From Oceanobacillus zhaokaii (GTDB lineage Bacteria > Bacillota > Bacilli > Bacillales > Amphibacillaceae): a stretch of DNA of 64,000 bases. The stretch spans positions 2,675,001 through 2,739,000 of the forward strand of contig NZ_CP024848.1 in NCBI RefSeq assembly GCF_003352005.1. The letters are read 5' to 3'. Shown here piece after piece: positions 1-8,764 of this stretch. The notes below the pieces were generated by a model. The model was not told the origin of the DNA and ran no database searches. It saw only the letters and a program-made list of their open reading frames with translations. Every line of letters begins with the position of its first letter. The stretch's first letter is position 1. The position numbers and the translations under genes are program-made.

Positions 1-252
1 CTTAAAGGCATAAACCTTCTCTTTTATTTCATATCCCTCTTTAATTAAGAGGCATGGAACACTCTCAATTTTGTGTTCCTGCATAAATTCCGGATGTAAG
101 GATGCGTTCATATCGTAAAAGATATTCTGCTTATGAACGGACTCAATTTTATCCAGCATGCTTCTTGCAACACTGCACGTACCGCAAAATGGCGTATAAA
201 TATATAATAAATAGTTTTCCTTCTCTAATTCCTTATTCGTAGCTTTTTGCAA
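1..252 (-). CDS. yusE: thioredoxin-like protein YusE, partial (3' end beyond window)
   Basis: Eighty-four codons are visible; the C-terminus lies beyond the left edge. The start is TTG at 252, chosen because AAAGGTGG sits five bases upstream. The protein has a CGTC redox motif (Phe-Cys-Gly-Thr-Cys, about residues 23-27) after a short beta strand, and further on a Val-Pro-Cys segment resembling the cis-Pro region of thioredoxins. This is a small thiol-disulfide oxidoreductase fold, presumably cytoplasmic because no signal peptide is seen. The assignment to YusE rests on the motif and on the neighbours yusF, gcvH, yusI and the fad genes, which occur in this order in B. subtilis. Its specific partner is unknown. 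Confidence 0.75.
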   Translation of the reverse strand, partial: MQKATNKELEKENYLLYIYTPFCGTCSVARSMLDKIESVHKQNIFYDMNASLHPEFMQEHKIESVPCLLIKEGYEIKEKVYAFK

Positions 253-270
253 GTTAACCACCTTTAGATT

Positions 271-636
271 TTATAAATTCGGCATTAAAAATATCGGATG
301 TACCTGGAAATTCTTGCTAAGTAAAGCAGAAGCAAGAACATGGATAGGTGTTGTCGCAACCTCGCGATACTCACTGCTCACATAAATATGATCCGCATGT
401 GGTAATTCACGGGCAAGCTGTTTCCTTAACTTCAACCCTGATTTATCTTCATCAACTAGGATAAATACTTCTTTCTCATCTAAACAATACGTATCTAATA
501 ACTCTTCAAAACGCCCAATACCCAATGTACCGTTTGTACAGACAATCGTAACATTGTCATTAATCACCTTTTCTACCTTTCGTTTATCGGTTAATCCTTC
601 GACAATGATTATTTTATCTGACTCCATCGTTATCAT
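271..636 (-). CDS. yusF: Toprim domain protein YusF
   Basis: A 121-residue protein that is almost entirely one Toprim fold. An IIIVEG strand carries the conserved Glu at about residue 13, and a later LVDEDKSG segment (about 76-83) supplies the Asp-x-Asp type metal ligands. Toprim domains coordinate Mg2+ in primases, topoisomerases and OLD-type or M5 nucleases; this stand-alone form resembles the ribonuclease M5/primase-like small proteins. The start at ATG 636 has GGGGAG nine bases upstream. It is followed by yusE after 18 bases, so the two are probably cotranscribed. The biochemical role is not known. Confidence 0.8.
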   Translation of the reverse strand: MITMESDKIIIVEGLTDKRKVEKVINDNVTIVCTNGTLGIGRFEELLDTYCLDEKEVFILVDEDKSGLKLRKQLARELPHADHIYVSSEYREVATTPIHVLASALLSKNFQVHPIFLMPNL

Positions 637-742
637 CGCACAGCACTCCCCATATAAGTAAGCAAGACGCTTCGTTGATTTAGTATATGATAAAAAGAAA
701 GCTAACTATACACTATTTTCTAATGTTAGTTAGCCCCTTTGT

Positions 743-1126
743 TTAGTCTTGTTCTATGAAAGCTTTGTATTGTTCAGCTGTTAATAATTCATCAAGTTCT
801 GATTCATCAGATAGTTCAACTACAACCATCCATGCTTTTTCATATGGAGATTCATTTACATATTCCGGATTATCTTCTAAGTCTTCGTTTACTTCCACTA
901 CTTTCCCACCAACTGGAGCATATAATTCGGAAACAGTCTTAACAGATTCCACACTTCCGAAAGGCTCATCACCAGAAACCTCATCATCTACCTCTGGTAA
1001 TTCAATAAACACAATATCTCCTAGCTCATCTTGTGCAAATTCTGTAATACCAATACGAACATTGTTTCCTTCTTTTTTAATCCATTCGTGGTCTTTTGAA
1101 TATAATAATTCTTCTGGTAAGTTCAT
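743..1126 (-). CDS. gcvH: glycine cleavage system H protein
   Basis: A 127-residue lipoyl-carrier protein of normal length. It opens with the family N-terminus (a KDHEW segment at 11-15), and the lipoyl-lysine is K63 in the ESVKTVSE context. It shuttles the aminomethyl group between the P, T and L proteins of glycine cleavage and, in Bacillus, also acts as the intermediate carrier for LipM/LipL lipoate assembly. A GGAGGG site precedes the ATG. The neighbours yusF and yusI match B. subtilis. The window also holds a second, divergent H protein (GcvH-L near 50.2 kb); this one is the metabolic copy. Confidence 0.95.
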   Translation of the reverse strand: MNLPEELLYSKDHEWIKKEGNNVRIGITEFAQDELGDIVFIELPEVDDEVSGDEPFGSVESVKTVSELYAPVGGKVVEVNEDLEDNPEYVNESPYEKAWMVVVELSDESELDELLTAEQYKAFIEQD

Positions 1127-1215
1127 CCTAATCCCTCCGTTAGTTCATTCTATTTAACTATACAATGTTACGTCATATATTACTAGCCCTTGGGAAAAGA
1201 TTTTCATTCACTTAT

Positions 1216-1572
1216 TTAGCCCCAGGTTTCTTCAAATGAATCTACTTTGAATCCAACTGTCACCTTTTCACCATCCGTAACAATCGGACGTTTAATCAGC
1301 ATGCCATCAGAAGCTAAATATGCTGCCATTTCTTCTATACTTGCATCTTTAATTTTGTCCTTCATATTCATTTCACGATACTTCATTCCGCTTGTATTGA
1401 AAAATTTCTTAGCCGGTAAGCCGCTATTTTTAATAAGTTCGAGAATCGCTTCTTTTGATGGCGTCTCTTCGACGATATGTATTTCTTTATAATCGATATT
1501 ATGTTGATCAAACCACTTTTTAGCCTGCTTACATGTACCACATTGAGGCAACCAATAAAATGTTAAGCCCAT
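1216..1572 (-). CDS. yusI: Spx/ArsC-family protein YusI
   Basis: A 118-residue ArsC/Spx-family thioredoxin fold with a CGTC pair (C11, C14) in the first loop and the family's late RPIVTDG segment. Known relatives are Spx, which binds the RNA polymerase alpha subunit, and glutaredoxin-like arsenate reductases. The Arg-Pro motif is shared by both, so function cannot be decided from sequence. AGGAGG lies just upstream of the ATG. The position between gcvH and the fad operon is as in B. subtilis, where the product is called YusI. Confidence 0.85.
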   Translation of the reverse strand: MGLTFYWLPQCGTCKQAKKWFDQHNIDYKEIHIVEETPSKEAILELIKNSGLPAKKFFNTSGMKYREMNMKDKIKDASIEEMAAYLASDGMLIKRPIVTDGEKVTVGFKVDSFEETWG

Positions 1573-1675
1573 ATCATTACCTCCTATCTATAATAAAATT
1601 ACTCTCATTATAGCAAATTTTTAGCTACTTGCATCTCGTATTGCTTAATAATGTGCCAAGGACTCTCAGATCAGT

Positions 1676-1755
1676 CGCTCCAGAAATACACTACGCTTTC
1701 CACCGGAGCTGGTGAGCCTTCTCGCAGGAATCTTCGTGTATTTCTTCCGCTGGGG
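1676..1755. repeat. degenerate palindromic intergenic repeat fragment
   Basis: In the 450-base gap between yusI and fadE lies a GC-richer segment with imperfect inverted arms: CCAGAAATACAC at 1680-1691 against GTGTATTTCT plus CCGCTGG at 1736-1753. The inner text (CGCTTTCC, GAGCCTTCTCGC) resembles the long palindromic repeats scattered between genes in many Bacillaceae genomes. This identification is from memory. No ORF is convincing here; the rest of the gap holds only the fadE terminator. Confidence 0.5.
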
Positions 1756-1959
1756 ATATTGCAGTAACTGGAAATGACAAACCTACTAATGATAGTAAGT
1801 GATTTAGCGTAAGAAATGAAGAATCTAATAGAACCCCCATCCAGATTTGAAATAACAATTTTTTCTAGCTAACAGTTTATATCGAATGTCCATTGTTCCT
1901 ACTAAAAGAGTGTGCATTTAGTAAATAACCCAAAAATAAAGATAGATCTATAAAAAATC

Positions 1960-1987
1960 CCCATGCTTTATTAATACGAAGCATGGG
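1960..1987 (-). terminator. rho-independent terminator of the fadNAE operon
   Basis: A nine-pair perfect stem, CCCATGCTT at 1960-1968 against AAGCATGGG at 1979-1987, with a ten-base loop. On the minus strand it is followed by a T run (complement of 1952-1958). It lies 36 bases past the fadE stop. Confidence 0.85.
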
Positions 1988-2023
1988 AGTTGTATTATTC
2001 TTTCCCTTAATATAAATTCTGCT

Positions 2024-3808
2024 TTACAAGACATATTCCTCTTTCTCAATTAACTTAGCAGCGATCTCCCTTTTTTTAGCGACAACATTAATTGGTGTAT
2101 GTCTTGTTAATTTTCGTAACGAGGAAAGCAGCATACGGAGTGTATCTCCTTCTTCGATCGTAATCAGGGTCTCTTTTGCATCAGCCTCCATACGGTTAAA
2201 TGCTTCTTGAACATATACCTCCGTATAAAGGATTTTTTGTTTATTCTTTTCTTCACCTGTTTTATTAATAGCTTTCTCCGTCCTTAGTATTGCTGACTCG
2301 ATATTATAGACCTCGGACACCATGTCAGCAATGTTTACCAATACCTCTTGCTCCTTCTCAATCCTTTGCATGTATTTCTTAGCAGCAAGGCTTGCAGCAA
2401 AAAGGACCAGCTTCTTCGCGTTTCTTAATAGATATTTCTCCTGCTCTAATGTTCCATCACCAACTTCTTCGGGCATTTTCATTACCATTTCTTCCTGTAA
2501 GGTTTGTGCTTTTTGAAGCAATGGAAGTTCACCTTTCATTGCTTTCTTCAAAATTGTTCCCGGTACTAGCAAGCGGTTGATTTCATTTGTTCCTTCAAAT
2601 ATCCGATTAATCCTCGAGTCACGATAGATTCTTTCTACTTCATATTCTTGAATAAATCCATTTCCGCCATGAATTTGCACTGCTTCATCTACAGTATAAT
2701 CAAGCATTTCCGTTGCCATATATTTATTCATAGAGCATTCAATTTGGTATTCGGCAATCGCAGCAGCTACCTCTCTACCATCCATTAATTGATCCTCTGA
2801 TAGCAGACTCATTCGTTGCTCCATGAGACCAACAGTTCTGTAAGCAGCACTTTCGTTAGCATAAATTTTCGATGCCATCGTTGCCAATTTCTCCTGTATT
2901 AGCGAGAAACTGGATAATGATGTCCCGAATTGCTTCCTCTCGTTAGAATAATTCGCTGCTAACTCTAATGCGCGTTTTGCACCACCAACTGCCCCAATCG
3001 CCAGTTTATAGCGGCCGACATTTAGGATGTTAAAGGCAATAATATGGCCTCGACCCTTTTCACCAAGAAGATTTTCTACAGGTATTTCTGCATTGTCTAA
3101 AATTAAAGTACGAGTGGAAGAGCTTTTAATTCCCATTTTCTTTTCTTCAGGACCAGTGGATACCCCTGGATAATCACGTTCAACGATAAAAGTTGAGAAA
3201 TGCTCGCCATCAATTTTTCCATAAACAATAAAAACATCTGCGAATGCTGAGTTCGTTATAAATTGTTTTTCACCATTTAGAATATAATGGGTTCCCGCTT
3301 CATTTAATACTGCTGTGGTTTTGGCACCTAAAGCATCAGATCCTGAACTCGATTCAGTAAGTGCATAAGCAGCAATCAATTCTCCTGTCGCAAGCTTCGG
3401 CAAATACTGCTTCTTCTGATTATCATTTCCAAAGAATACAATTGGCAGGGAACCGATCCCTACATGTGCACCATGAGTAATTGAAAAACCACCAGCAAGC
3501 GAAAATTTTTCTGTAATTAAAGCGGAGCTTATTTTGTCTAGACCAAGTCCGCCATATTCCTCAGGAACATCTGCACCTAATAGTCCCAGTTCACCCGCTT
3601 TTTTTAGTAAGGCTACCGAATGCTCGAATTCCTGTTTTTCCAGATTCTCGACTTTCGGTAATACCTCGCCAACAATAAAATCCTCAGTCGTCTTGGCAAT
3701 CATCTTCTGTTCTTCCGTAAAATCTTCTGGTGTAATAATATCATCAGCAGTCAAATCTTCTACTAAAAAAGTTGCCCCTTTAAAAAGCTTTTCTCTCGTT
3801 TCACTCAT
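2024..3808 (-). CDS. fadE: acyl-CoA dehydrogenase FadE
   Basis: A 594-residue FAD-dependent acyl-CoA dehydrogenase that introduces the trans-2 double bond in beta-oxidation. The family signatures are present: an ALTESSSGSD segment and an RSINRIFEGTNEI-like region near residue 400 that closes the dehydrogenase core. After about residue 430 comes an extra helical domain of some 160 residues, typical of this Bacillus type and longer than the 380-residue short-chain enzymes. It is the last gene of fadN-fadA-fadE, 25 bases after fadA, and a strong terminator follows. Confidence 0.93.
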   Translation of the reverse strand: MSETREKLFKGATFLVEDLTADDIITPEDFTEEQKMIAKTTEDFIVGEVLPKVENLEKQEFEHSVALLKKAGELGLLGADVPEEYGGLGLDKISSALITEKFSLAGGFSITHGAHVGIGSLPIVFFGNDNQKKQYLPKLATGELIAAYALTESSSGSDALGAKTTAVLNEAGTHYILNGEKQFITNSAFADVFIVYGKIDGEHFSTFIVERDYPGVSTGPEEKKMGIKSSSTRTLILDNAEIPVENLLGEKGRGHIIAFNILNVGRYKLAIGAVGGAKRALELAANYSNERKQFGTSLSSFSLIQEKLATMASKIYANESAAYRTVGLMEQRMSLLSEDQLMDGREVAAAIAEYQIECSMNKYMATEMLDYTVDEAVQIHGGNGFIQEYEVERIYRDSRINRIFEGTNEINRLLVPGTILKKAMKGELPLLQKAQTLQEEMVMKMPEEVGDGTLEQEKYLLRNAKKLVLFAASLAAKKYMQRIEKEQEVLVNIADMVSEVYNIESAILRTEKAINKTGEEKNKQKILYTEVYVQEAFNRMEADAKETLITIEEGDTLRMLLSSLRKLTRHTPINVVAKKREIAAKLIEKEEYVL

Positions 3809-3833
3809 CTCAAATCTTCCCCTTTGTCATTTT

Positions 3834-5009
3834 TTAAAGTAATTCAAACACTCCAGCTGCCCCCATTCCTCCGCCAATACACATCGTAACAACACCGAAT
3901 TGAATATTTCTTCGTTTCATTTCATGGATCAATGTTAAAGTTAGCTTTGTTCCTGTACATCCAAGTGGGTGTCCAAGTGCGATAGCACCGCCATTTACGT
4001 TAACGATAGCCGGATCTAAATCAAGCGCTTGAATTACCCTTAGAGCTTGAGATGCAAATGCTTCATTTAATTCAAACAAACCAATATCCCCAAGTTCAAG
4101 ACCTGCAAGCTTCAATGCTTTTGGAATTGCTGCAACAGGTCCGACTCCCATTATTTCCGGCTCCACGCCTGCAACTGCAAAAGATCTAAATTTAACAATT
4201 GGAGCAAGTCCTTCCGCCTCTGCCCTTTCGCGTTCCATCACAAGAACGGAAGCTGCACCATCACTCATTTGTGATGCATTTCCAGCAGTTACTGTTCCAT
4301 TCATCGAAAATGCGGGCCGAAGCTTTGCTAAAATTTCTGCCGTTGTTCCTGCTCGAACTCCTTCATCCATTTTGAAAATGGACGATTTTTCTTCGATACG
4401 ATTATTTTTAGCAATTACTCTTTCCGTAACTTCTACTGGAATAATTTCATCCGTAAATTTTCCTGCCTTTATTGCCTTTGCTGCTCGTTCATGGCTTTGC
4501 ACTGCAAATGCGTCCTGATCTGTTCGTGAAATATTAAAACGATTCGCAACTTCTTCCGCCGTATGTCCCATTCCCATATAATAGCCTGGCGCATCTTGCA
4601 CAAGCTTCGGGTTCGGTTTAATTACATGGCCTCCCATTGGAATCATACTCATTGATTCTGCACCACCCGCAATAATGGCCTCACCTGCTCCAATCATTAT
4701 CCTTTCTGCCGCAAAGGCAATCGATTGTAAACCAGATGAACAGTAACGATTAATGGTTATCCCAGGAACATCTATCGCAAGGCCTGCAAGTGCTGCAATA
4801 TTTCTTGCCATATTCATTCCCTGCTCCGCTTCAGGGTTTGCACAACCAATTATCACATCATCAATTTTGCCGTCATAGTCCCCAGCACGTTTTAACGTTT
4901 CCCTAATCGTTAATGCGGCTGAATCATCCGGTCGATAATTCGCTAAAGATCCCTTATGTGCCTTTCCTACAGGGGTTCTGGCACCAGATACAATAACTGC
5001 TTCTTTCAA
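3834..5009 (-). CDS. fadA: acetyl-CoA C-acyltransferase FadA (3-ketoacyl-CoA thiolase)
   Basis: A 391-residue thiolase of standard length with a full catalytic set: nucleophile C90 in NRYCSSGLQ, the His of GHPLGCTG, and the second Cys in TMCIGGGMG near the C-terminus. It cleaves 3-ketoacyl-CoA with CoA to yield acetyl-CoA. It lies between fadN (a 146-base gap containing a repeat fragment) and fadE. The intact second Cys is a useful contrast to the YhfS-type thiolase near 40 kb, which lacks it. Confidence 0.95.
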   Translation of the reverse strand: MKEAVIVSGARTPVGKAHKGSLANYRPDDSAALTIRETLKRAGDYDGKIDDVIIGCANPEAEQGMNMARNIAALAGLAIDVPGITINRYCSSGLQSIAFAAERIMIGAGEAIIAGGAESMSMIPMGGHVIKPNPKLVQDAPGYYMGMGHTAEEVANRFNISRTDQDAFAVQSHERAAKAIKAGKFTDEIIPVEVTERVIAKNNRIEEKSSIFKMDEGVRAGTTAEILAKLRPAFSMNGTVTAGNASQMSDGAASVLVMERERAEAEGLAPIVKFRSFAVAGVEPEIMGVGPVAAIPKALKLAGLELGDIGLFELNEAFASQALRVIQALDLDPAIVNVNGGAIALGHPLGCTGTKLTLTLIHEMKRRNIQFGVVTMCIGGGMGAAGVFELL

Positions 5010-5084
5010 TATTCTCTCCCCCTCATCCTTAGAATGTTAAGATAAAATAATAATCCCCTTACTATTCCTATGGCAGCAATAGCC

Positions 5085-5150
5085 ACGTCCAGCTCCATCG
5101 CATAGCGAGACTTCCCTCACCACCGCATGTCACTAAACAGGGGCATTTCC
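5085..5150. repeat. fragment of a Bacillaceae-type intergenic repeat
   Basis: Between fadN and fadA lies non-coding text that begins CGTCCAGCTCC near 5086 and continues with GCATAGCGAG. The GTCCAGCTCCAGCGC start is familiar, from memory, as a dispersed intergenic repeat of Bacillus-group genomes. Here it is short and diverged and interrupts the fad operon without an obvious terminator. Confidence 0.4.
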
Positions 5151-5155
5151 TTTTG

Positions 5156-7543
5156 TTAATTTCTCAATGCCTTTCCTTTTAGCAACATATGTTGCATTCT
5201 TGCTTGGGTAAGTGGTTCACCAATCAGACTTAAGAATGCCTCTCGTTCAAGATCCAACATCACTTGTTCGTCGAGTAACGTACCTTCTTTCATTCGCCCG
5301 CCTGAGAGAACGTAAGCAAGTTTTTCCGCAATTTTCACATCATGATCGGATGCATATCCACCATATCTTAATGTTTTCGCGCCCATAAGCATTGCTGCAT
5401 ATCCCGCGTCGCCGACTACTGGGATTTTCTCTGGAAGGGGAGCACGATACCCTGTTCTAGCAAGCCCCAATACTTTTTCTTTTGCATCATGTAATAAATG
5501 GTCAGGGTTTGCAGTAACACTGTCACCCGCTCCTAAGAATCCGCTCTCAAAAGCTTCCGCAGCAGAAGTCGAGACCTTAGCCGTAGCAACTTTTTCAAAC
5601 ACATTATTTGCGACCTTCGTTAAGTCAAAATGTACATCTTTTGGCAAATTTCGAAGTTCCTTTAAGTAGAGCTCTTTTGTTCCGCCCCCACCAGGAATTA
5701 GGCCAACGCCAAATTCAACGAGTCCAATATACGTTTCTGAAGATGCTTGAATTGCTGCGGCTGGCAAGGTAACCTCTGCGCCGCCTCCAAGGGTCATATT
5801 AAATGGTGCAGTGACTACCGGCTTTACGGCATATTTAATATTCATGGCCATGCTTTGGAAACCGCGAATAACCATGTCTAATTCATCGAAGTTATCATCC
5901 TGCGCTTCCATTAACATTAGCGCTAGGTTCGCACCGATACAGAAGTTTTTTCCTTGGTTACCGATTACCAGACCTTCATAATTATTAGCTACCTCATCGA
6001 TTGCATAATTTACCATTTGAATAATATCAAGACCGATTGCATTGCTTTTCGAATGGAACTCTAAAAGAGCAACACCATCACCTAAATCTACTAAACTTGC
6101 ACCACTATTTTGTTTAATAACAGGATTTGCTTGTTTTAAAAGCTGCAGGTTAATCACTTTCTTATTAAGTTCTTGTTTTTTAAATTCACCAGTATCGTAA
6201 TAACTGATTTTGCCGTTTTCTTGTTTGTAAAAGGTTTCGTTACCATCTTCTAGAAAATGCAGCACCCAATTCGGGATGGTTAGCCCTTCCGCTTGCATTC
6301 TAGCAACTGATATTCTAACTCCAATCTGATCCCATATTTCAAACGGACCTGCCTCCCAGCCGAATCCCCATTTCATTGCCCTGTCAATTGCTGGAATGTT
6401 ATCGGCAATTTCACCAAGTAATTCAGCAGAATAGATGAGCACAGGTTTAGTGATTGACCAGATGAAGTTACCCGCACGGTCACCTTCCGCTTTTATAAGC
6501 GCTTTCAATTTGCGGTGTGATCCTTTTTCTTGCTTAGCCAGCTCAGTTGCTGCTGTTGAAAGTGATTTCCGCTCTTCATATTCTAATGTCTCTGGGTTTA
6601 ATTCATAAATGACACCAGCTTCTTTCTGATAGAATCCTTTACCACTTTTCGAACCGAGCCAGCCTCTGTCATTCATTTCCTTCATAAACGCTGGAATTTC
6701 GAAGACATCCTGCTCTTCACCTTCTACATGATCATAAACATTGTTTGCTACATGTATAAAGGTATCTAAACCTACGACATCCAGCGTGCGGAACGTCGCA
6801 CTTTTTGGACGCCCAATTAAGGGCCCAGTTACAGAGTCAACCTCACCAACACTATAGCCCCCTCTTAACATTTCTCTTACGGTAACAAGCAGTCCATACG
6901 TACCAATTCGGTTCGCAATAAAATTAGGAGTATCTTTAGCAATAACAACACCTTTTCCAAGAACATCCTCACCAAAGGTTTTCATAAATGCTATGATCTC
7001 TGGGCTCGTATACCTCGTTGGAATAACTTCCAATAATTTTAAGTATCGTGGTGGATTAAAGAAATGTGTACCAAGGAAATGCTTCTTAAATTCGTCAGAG
7101 CAATCCTCTACCATTTGCTCTACTGAGATGCCAGAAGTATTGGAGCTTATAATTGTTCCTTTTTGGCGATGCTTTTCTACGTTTTTAAAAACCTGCTTCT
7201 TAATTTCTAACTTCTCCGTAACAACCTCAATTACCCAATCCACATCAGCTATTTTTTCCATATCATCTTCAAAATTTCCCACGGTAATAAGTTCTAAACT
7301 CTTCTTAGAAGTTATTGGTGATGGTTTTTGCTTTAGCAATAATTGCTTACTTGTAGCCGCGACCCTGTTCCTCACGGCGCTATCTTCCAATGTCAGTCCT
7401 TTTTGTTGTTCTGCATCTGTCAATGTTTCCGGTACGATATCAAGCATCAATACTTGTATGCCTACATTTGCTAAATGGGCAGCAATTCCCGAACCCATTA
7501 CACCCGAACCTAAAACAGCTGCACGCATGATCGATTGCTTCAT
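5156..7543 (-). CDS. fadN: FadN, 3-hydroxyacyl-CoA dehydrogenase / enoyl-CoA hydratase
   Basis: A bifunctional beta-oxidation enzyme. The N-terminus has the NAD-binding GSGVMGSGIAAH motif and the HFFNPP and NRIG segments of 3-hydroxyacyl-CoA dehydrogenase. The C-terminal part (about 480-700) is a crotonase fold with a GLIPGGGGT loop. I place the start at ATG 7543 (795 residues), not the upstream in-frame ATG at 7582: GGGGGAT lies eight bases before 7543, and the upstream ATG sits inside the FadR operator. It heads the fadN-fadA-fadE operon and has its own promoter at 7602-7630. Confidence 0.93.
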   Translation of the reverse strand: MKQSIMRAAVLGSGVMGSGIAAHLANVGIQVLMLDIVPETLTDAEQQKGLTLEDSAVRNRVAATSKQLLLKQKPSPITSKKSLELITVGNFEDDMEKIADVDWVIEVVTEKLEIKKQVFKNVEKHRQKGTIISSNTSGISVEQMVEDCSDEFKKHFLGTHFFNPPRYLKLLEVIPTRYTSPEIIAFMKTFGEDVLGKGVVIAKDTPNFIANRIGTYGLLVTVREMLRGGYSVGEVDSVTGPLIGRPKSATFRTLDVVGLDTFIHVANNVYDHVEGEEQDVFEIPAFMKEMNDRGWLGSKSGKGFYQKEAGVIYELNPETLEYEERKSLSTAATELAKQEKGSHRKLKALIKAEGDRAGNFIWSITKPVLIYSAELLGEIADNIPAIDRAMKWGFGWEAGPFEIWDQIGVRISVARMQAEGLTIPNWVLHFLEDGNETFYKQENGKISYYDTGEFKKQELNKKVINLQLLKQANPVIKQNSGASLVDLGDGVALLEFHSKSNAIGLDIIQMVNYAIDEVANNYEGLVIGNQGKNFCIGANLALMLMEAQDDNFDELDMVIRGFQSMAMNIKYAVKPVVTAPFNMTLGGGAEVTLPAAAIQASSETYIGLVEFGVGLIPGGGGTKELYLKELRNLPKDVHFDLTKVANNVFEKVATAKVSTSAAEAFESGFLGAGDSVTANPDHLLHDAKEKVLGLARTGYRAPLPEKIPVVGDAGYAAMLMGAKTLRYGGYASDHDVKIAEKLAYVLSGGRMKEGTLLDEQVMLDLEREAFLSLIGEPLTQARMQHMLLKGKALRN

Positions 7544-7566
7544 TATTACAATCCCCCAATCCATTG

Positions 7567-7586
7567 TTGAATGAATGGTCATTCAT
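7567..7586 (-). promoter_or_regulatory. FadR operator of the fad operon
   Basis: A perfect inverted repeat, TGAATGA-N4-TCATTCA (7568-7585), flanked by T on each side. It agrees with the B. subtilis FadR consensus recalled as WTGAATGAMTANTCATTCAW. It lies just downstream of the predicted -10, where a bound TetR-family FadR would block transcription until long-chain acyl-CoA releases it. Confidence 0.88.
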
Positions 7587-7601
7587 ATTGTTCTAGTTCC
7601 T

Positions 7602-7630
7602 ACTATAAATCAATATCAGATATTTCGCAA
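7602..7630 (-). promoter_or_regulatory. SigA-type promoter of fadN
   Basis: On the minus strand, -35 TTGCGA (7625-7630), a 17-base spacer, and -10 TATAGT (7602-7607). The start would fall near 7595, placing the FadR operator at about +9 to +28. Confidence 0.6.
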
Positions 7631-7656
7631 TAAATTTAATTGAATTTTGATTATAA

Positions 7657-7700
7657 ACGTAATCATTCCTATTTACATATCGGAATGATTACGATATGAT
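7657..7700 (+). promoter_or_regulatory. Zur-box promoter of the znu operon
   Basis: A 12-base perfect inverted repeat, CGTAATCATTCC (7658-7669) against GGAATGATTACG (7682-7693). Each arm also forms a 7-1-7 Zur-like box; the second, TCGGAAT-G-ATTACGA at 7680-7694, has one mismatch to the recalled consensus TCGTAATNATTACGA. A promoter overlaps it exactly: -35 TTTACA (7672-7677), a 17-base spacer and -10 TATGAT (7695-7700). Zn-loaded Zur here would occlude RNA polymerase. Confidence 0.85.
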
Positions 7701-7743
7701 ACTATTTATAGTTAGTTAATTACAGGAAGAACGGGGACAATAT

Positions 7744-8697
7744 ATGAAACTTTCATACAAATTAATACCATTTCTAATTATTGGTTTGATTGCTGCCGGT
7801 TGTACGTCAGCAAGTGACGATGCCAAGTCCAGCAATGATAATTTAATAGTCTATACAACGATTTACCCGATTCAGTATATCCTCGAACAAATTGGCGGGG
7901 ATAGCCTTACAGCAGAGTCCGTTTATCCCCCAGGCGCAGATGCACATACTTATGAGCCCACTTCAAAGGAAATGACGGACATTGCTAAGAGTGATGCCTT
8001 TATTTATTTAGGTGCCGGTATGGAAAGCTTCGCTGAGGCTACTGCAGAGGCTTTAGAAAAACAGGATGTATCATTGATCGAAATTGGTGCACATGAAGAA
8101 CTTTTCAGCTCATCAGGTACTGCTGAACACGACCATGAAAGTGAGCACGATCATGAAGATGGGCACGATCATGGCGACCAAGACCCCCATATATGGATTG
8201 ATCCATTACGAATGATAGAAATTGCTGAAATTATTAAAGATGAACTTATTACTTTGAATCCTGATGAGGAAGCAGTCTATACAGAGAATTTTGCTGGATT
8301 AAAAGAAAGCATGCTCCAATTGGATCAACAATTTACCGAAACGCTTGAACCAAAAGAGAACAAAAAAATCTTAGTTTCCCATGCTGCATTTGGATATTGG
8401 GAAGAGCGTTATGGTATTGAACAAATATCGGTTAACGGAATATCCTCTGGCAGTGAACCATCTCAGAAGGAATTAACAGAAATCATTGATCAGGCAAAAG
8501 AATACAATCTTGATTATATTCTTTTTGAACAAAACACCTCAAATCGTGTATCGGAAGTTATTCAAAATGAAATAGGTGCTGAAATGTTAACCATCCACAA
8601 TTTATCTATTTTAACCGATGAAGATATTGCAAATGATGAGGACTATCTTTCTTTAATGACTTATAATTTAAATATTCTGGATCAAGCTACTAAATAA
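7744..8697 (+). CDS. znuA: zinc ABC transporter substrate-binding lipoprotein ZnuA
   Basis: A 317-residue cluster 9 metal-binding protein. It has a lipoprotein signal peptide with lipobox AAGC (lipidated Cys at residue 20), then two lobes joined by a helix. Between them is a His/Asp/Glu-rich flexible loop (about 128-146, repeated HDH units), which is the hallmark of zinc-specific rather than manganese-specific members. It delivers Zn2+ to ZnuB on the outer face of the membrane. It is first in the Zur-regulated operon; a hairpin separates it from znuC, which probably lets the binding protein be made in excess. Confidence 0.94.
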   Translation: MKLSYKLIPFLIIGLIAAGCTSASDDAKSSNDNLIVYTTIYPIQYILEQIGGDSLTAESVYPPGADAHTYEPTSKEMTDIAKSDAFIYLGAGMESFAEATAEALEKQDVSLIEIGAHEELFSSSGTAEHDHESEHDHEDGHDHGDQDPHIWIDPLRMIEIAEIIKDELITLNPDEEAVYTENFAGLKESMLQLDQQFTETLEPKENKKILVSHAAFGYWEERYGIEQISVNGISSGSEPSQKELTEIIDQAKEYNLDYILFEQNTSNRVSEVIQNEIGAEMLTIHNLSILTDEDIANDEDYLSLMTYNLNILDQATK

Positions 8698-8712
8698 TGA
8701 ACATTCAATCTC

Positions 8713-8743
8713 GTACCTACCTCTTTCAAACGGATGTAGGTAC
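8713..8743 (+). terminator. attenuator-like hairpin between znuA and znuC
   Basis: An eight-pair perfect stem, GTACCTAC (8713-8720) against GTAGGTAC (8736-8743), followed by TTACTTTT. The T tract is imperfect, so partial termination seems likelier than complete stop. The znuC ribosome binding site follows at once. Confidence 0.6.
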
Positions 8744-8764
8744 TTACTTTTAAGAGGTGAAATA

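Noticed and set aside
756..1157. 133-codon plus-strand frame over gcvH
   Set aside because: Ser/Thr-rich shadow of the well-supported minus-strand gcvH; no ribosome site.
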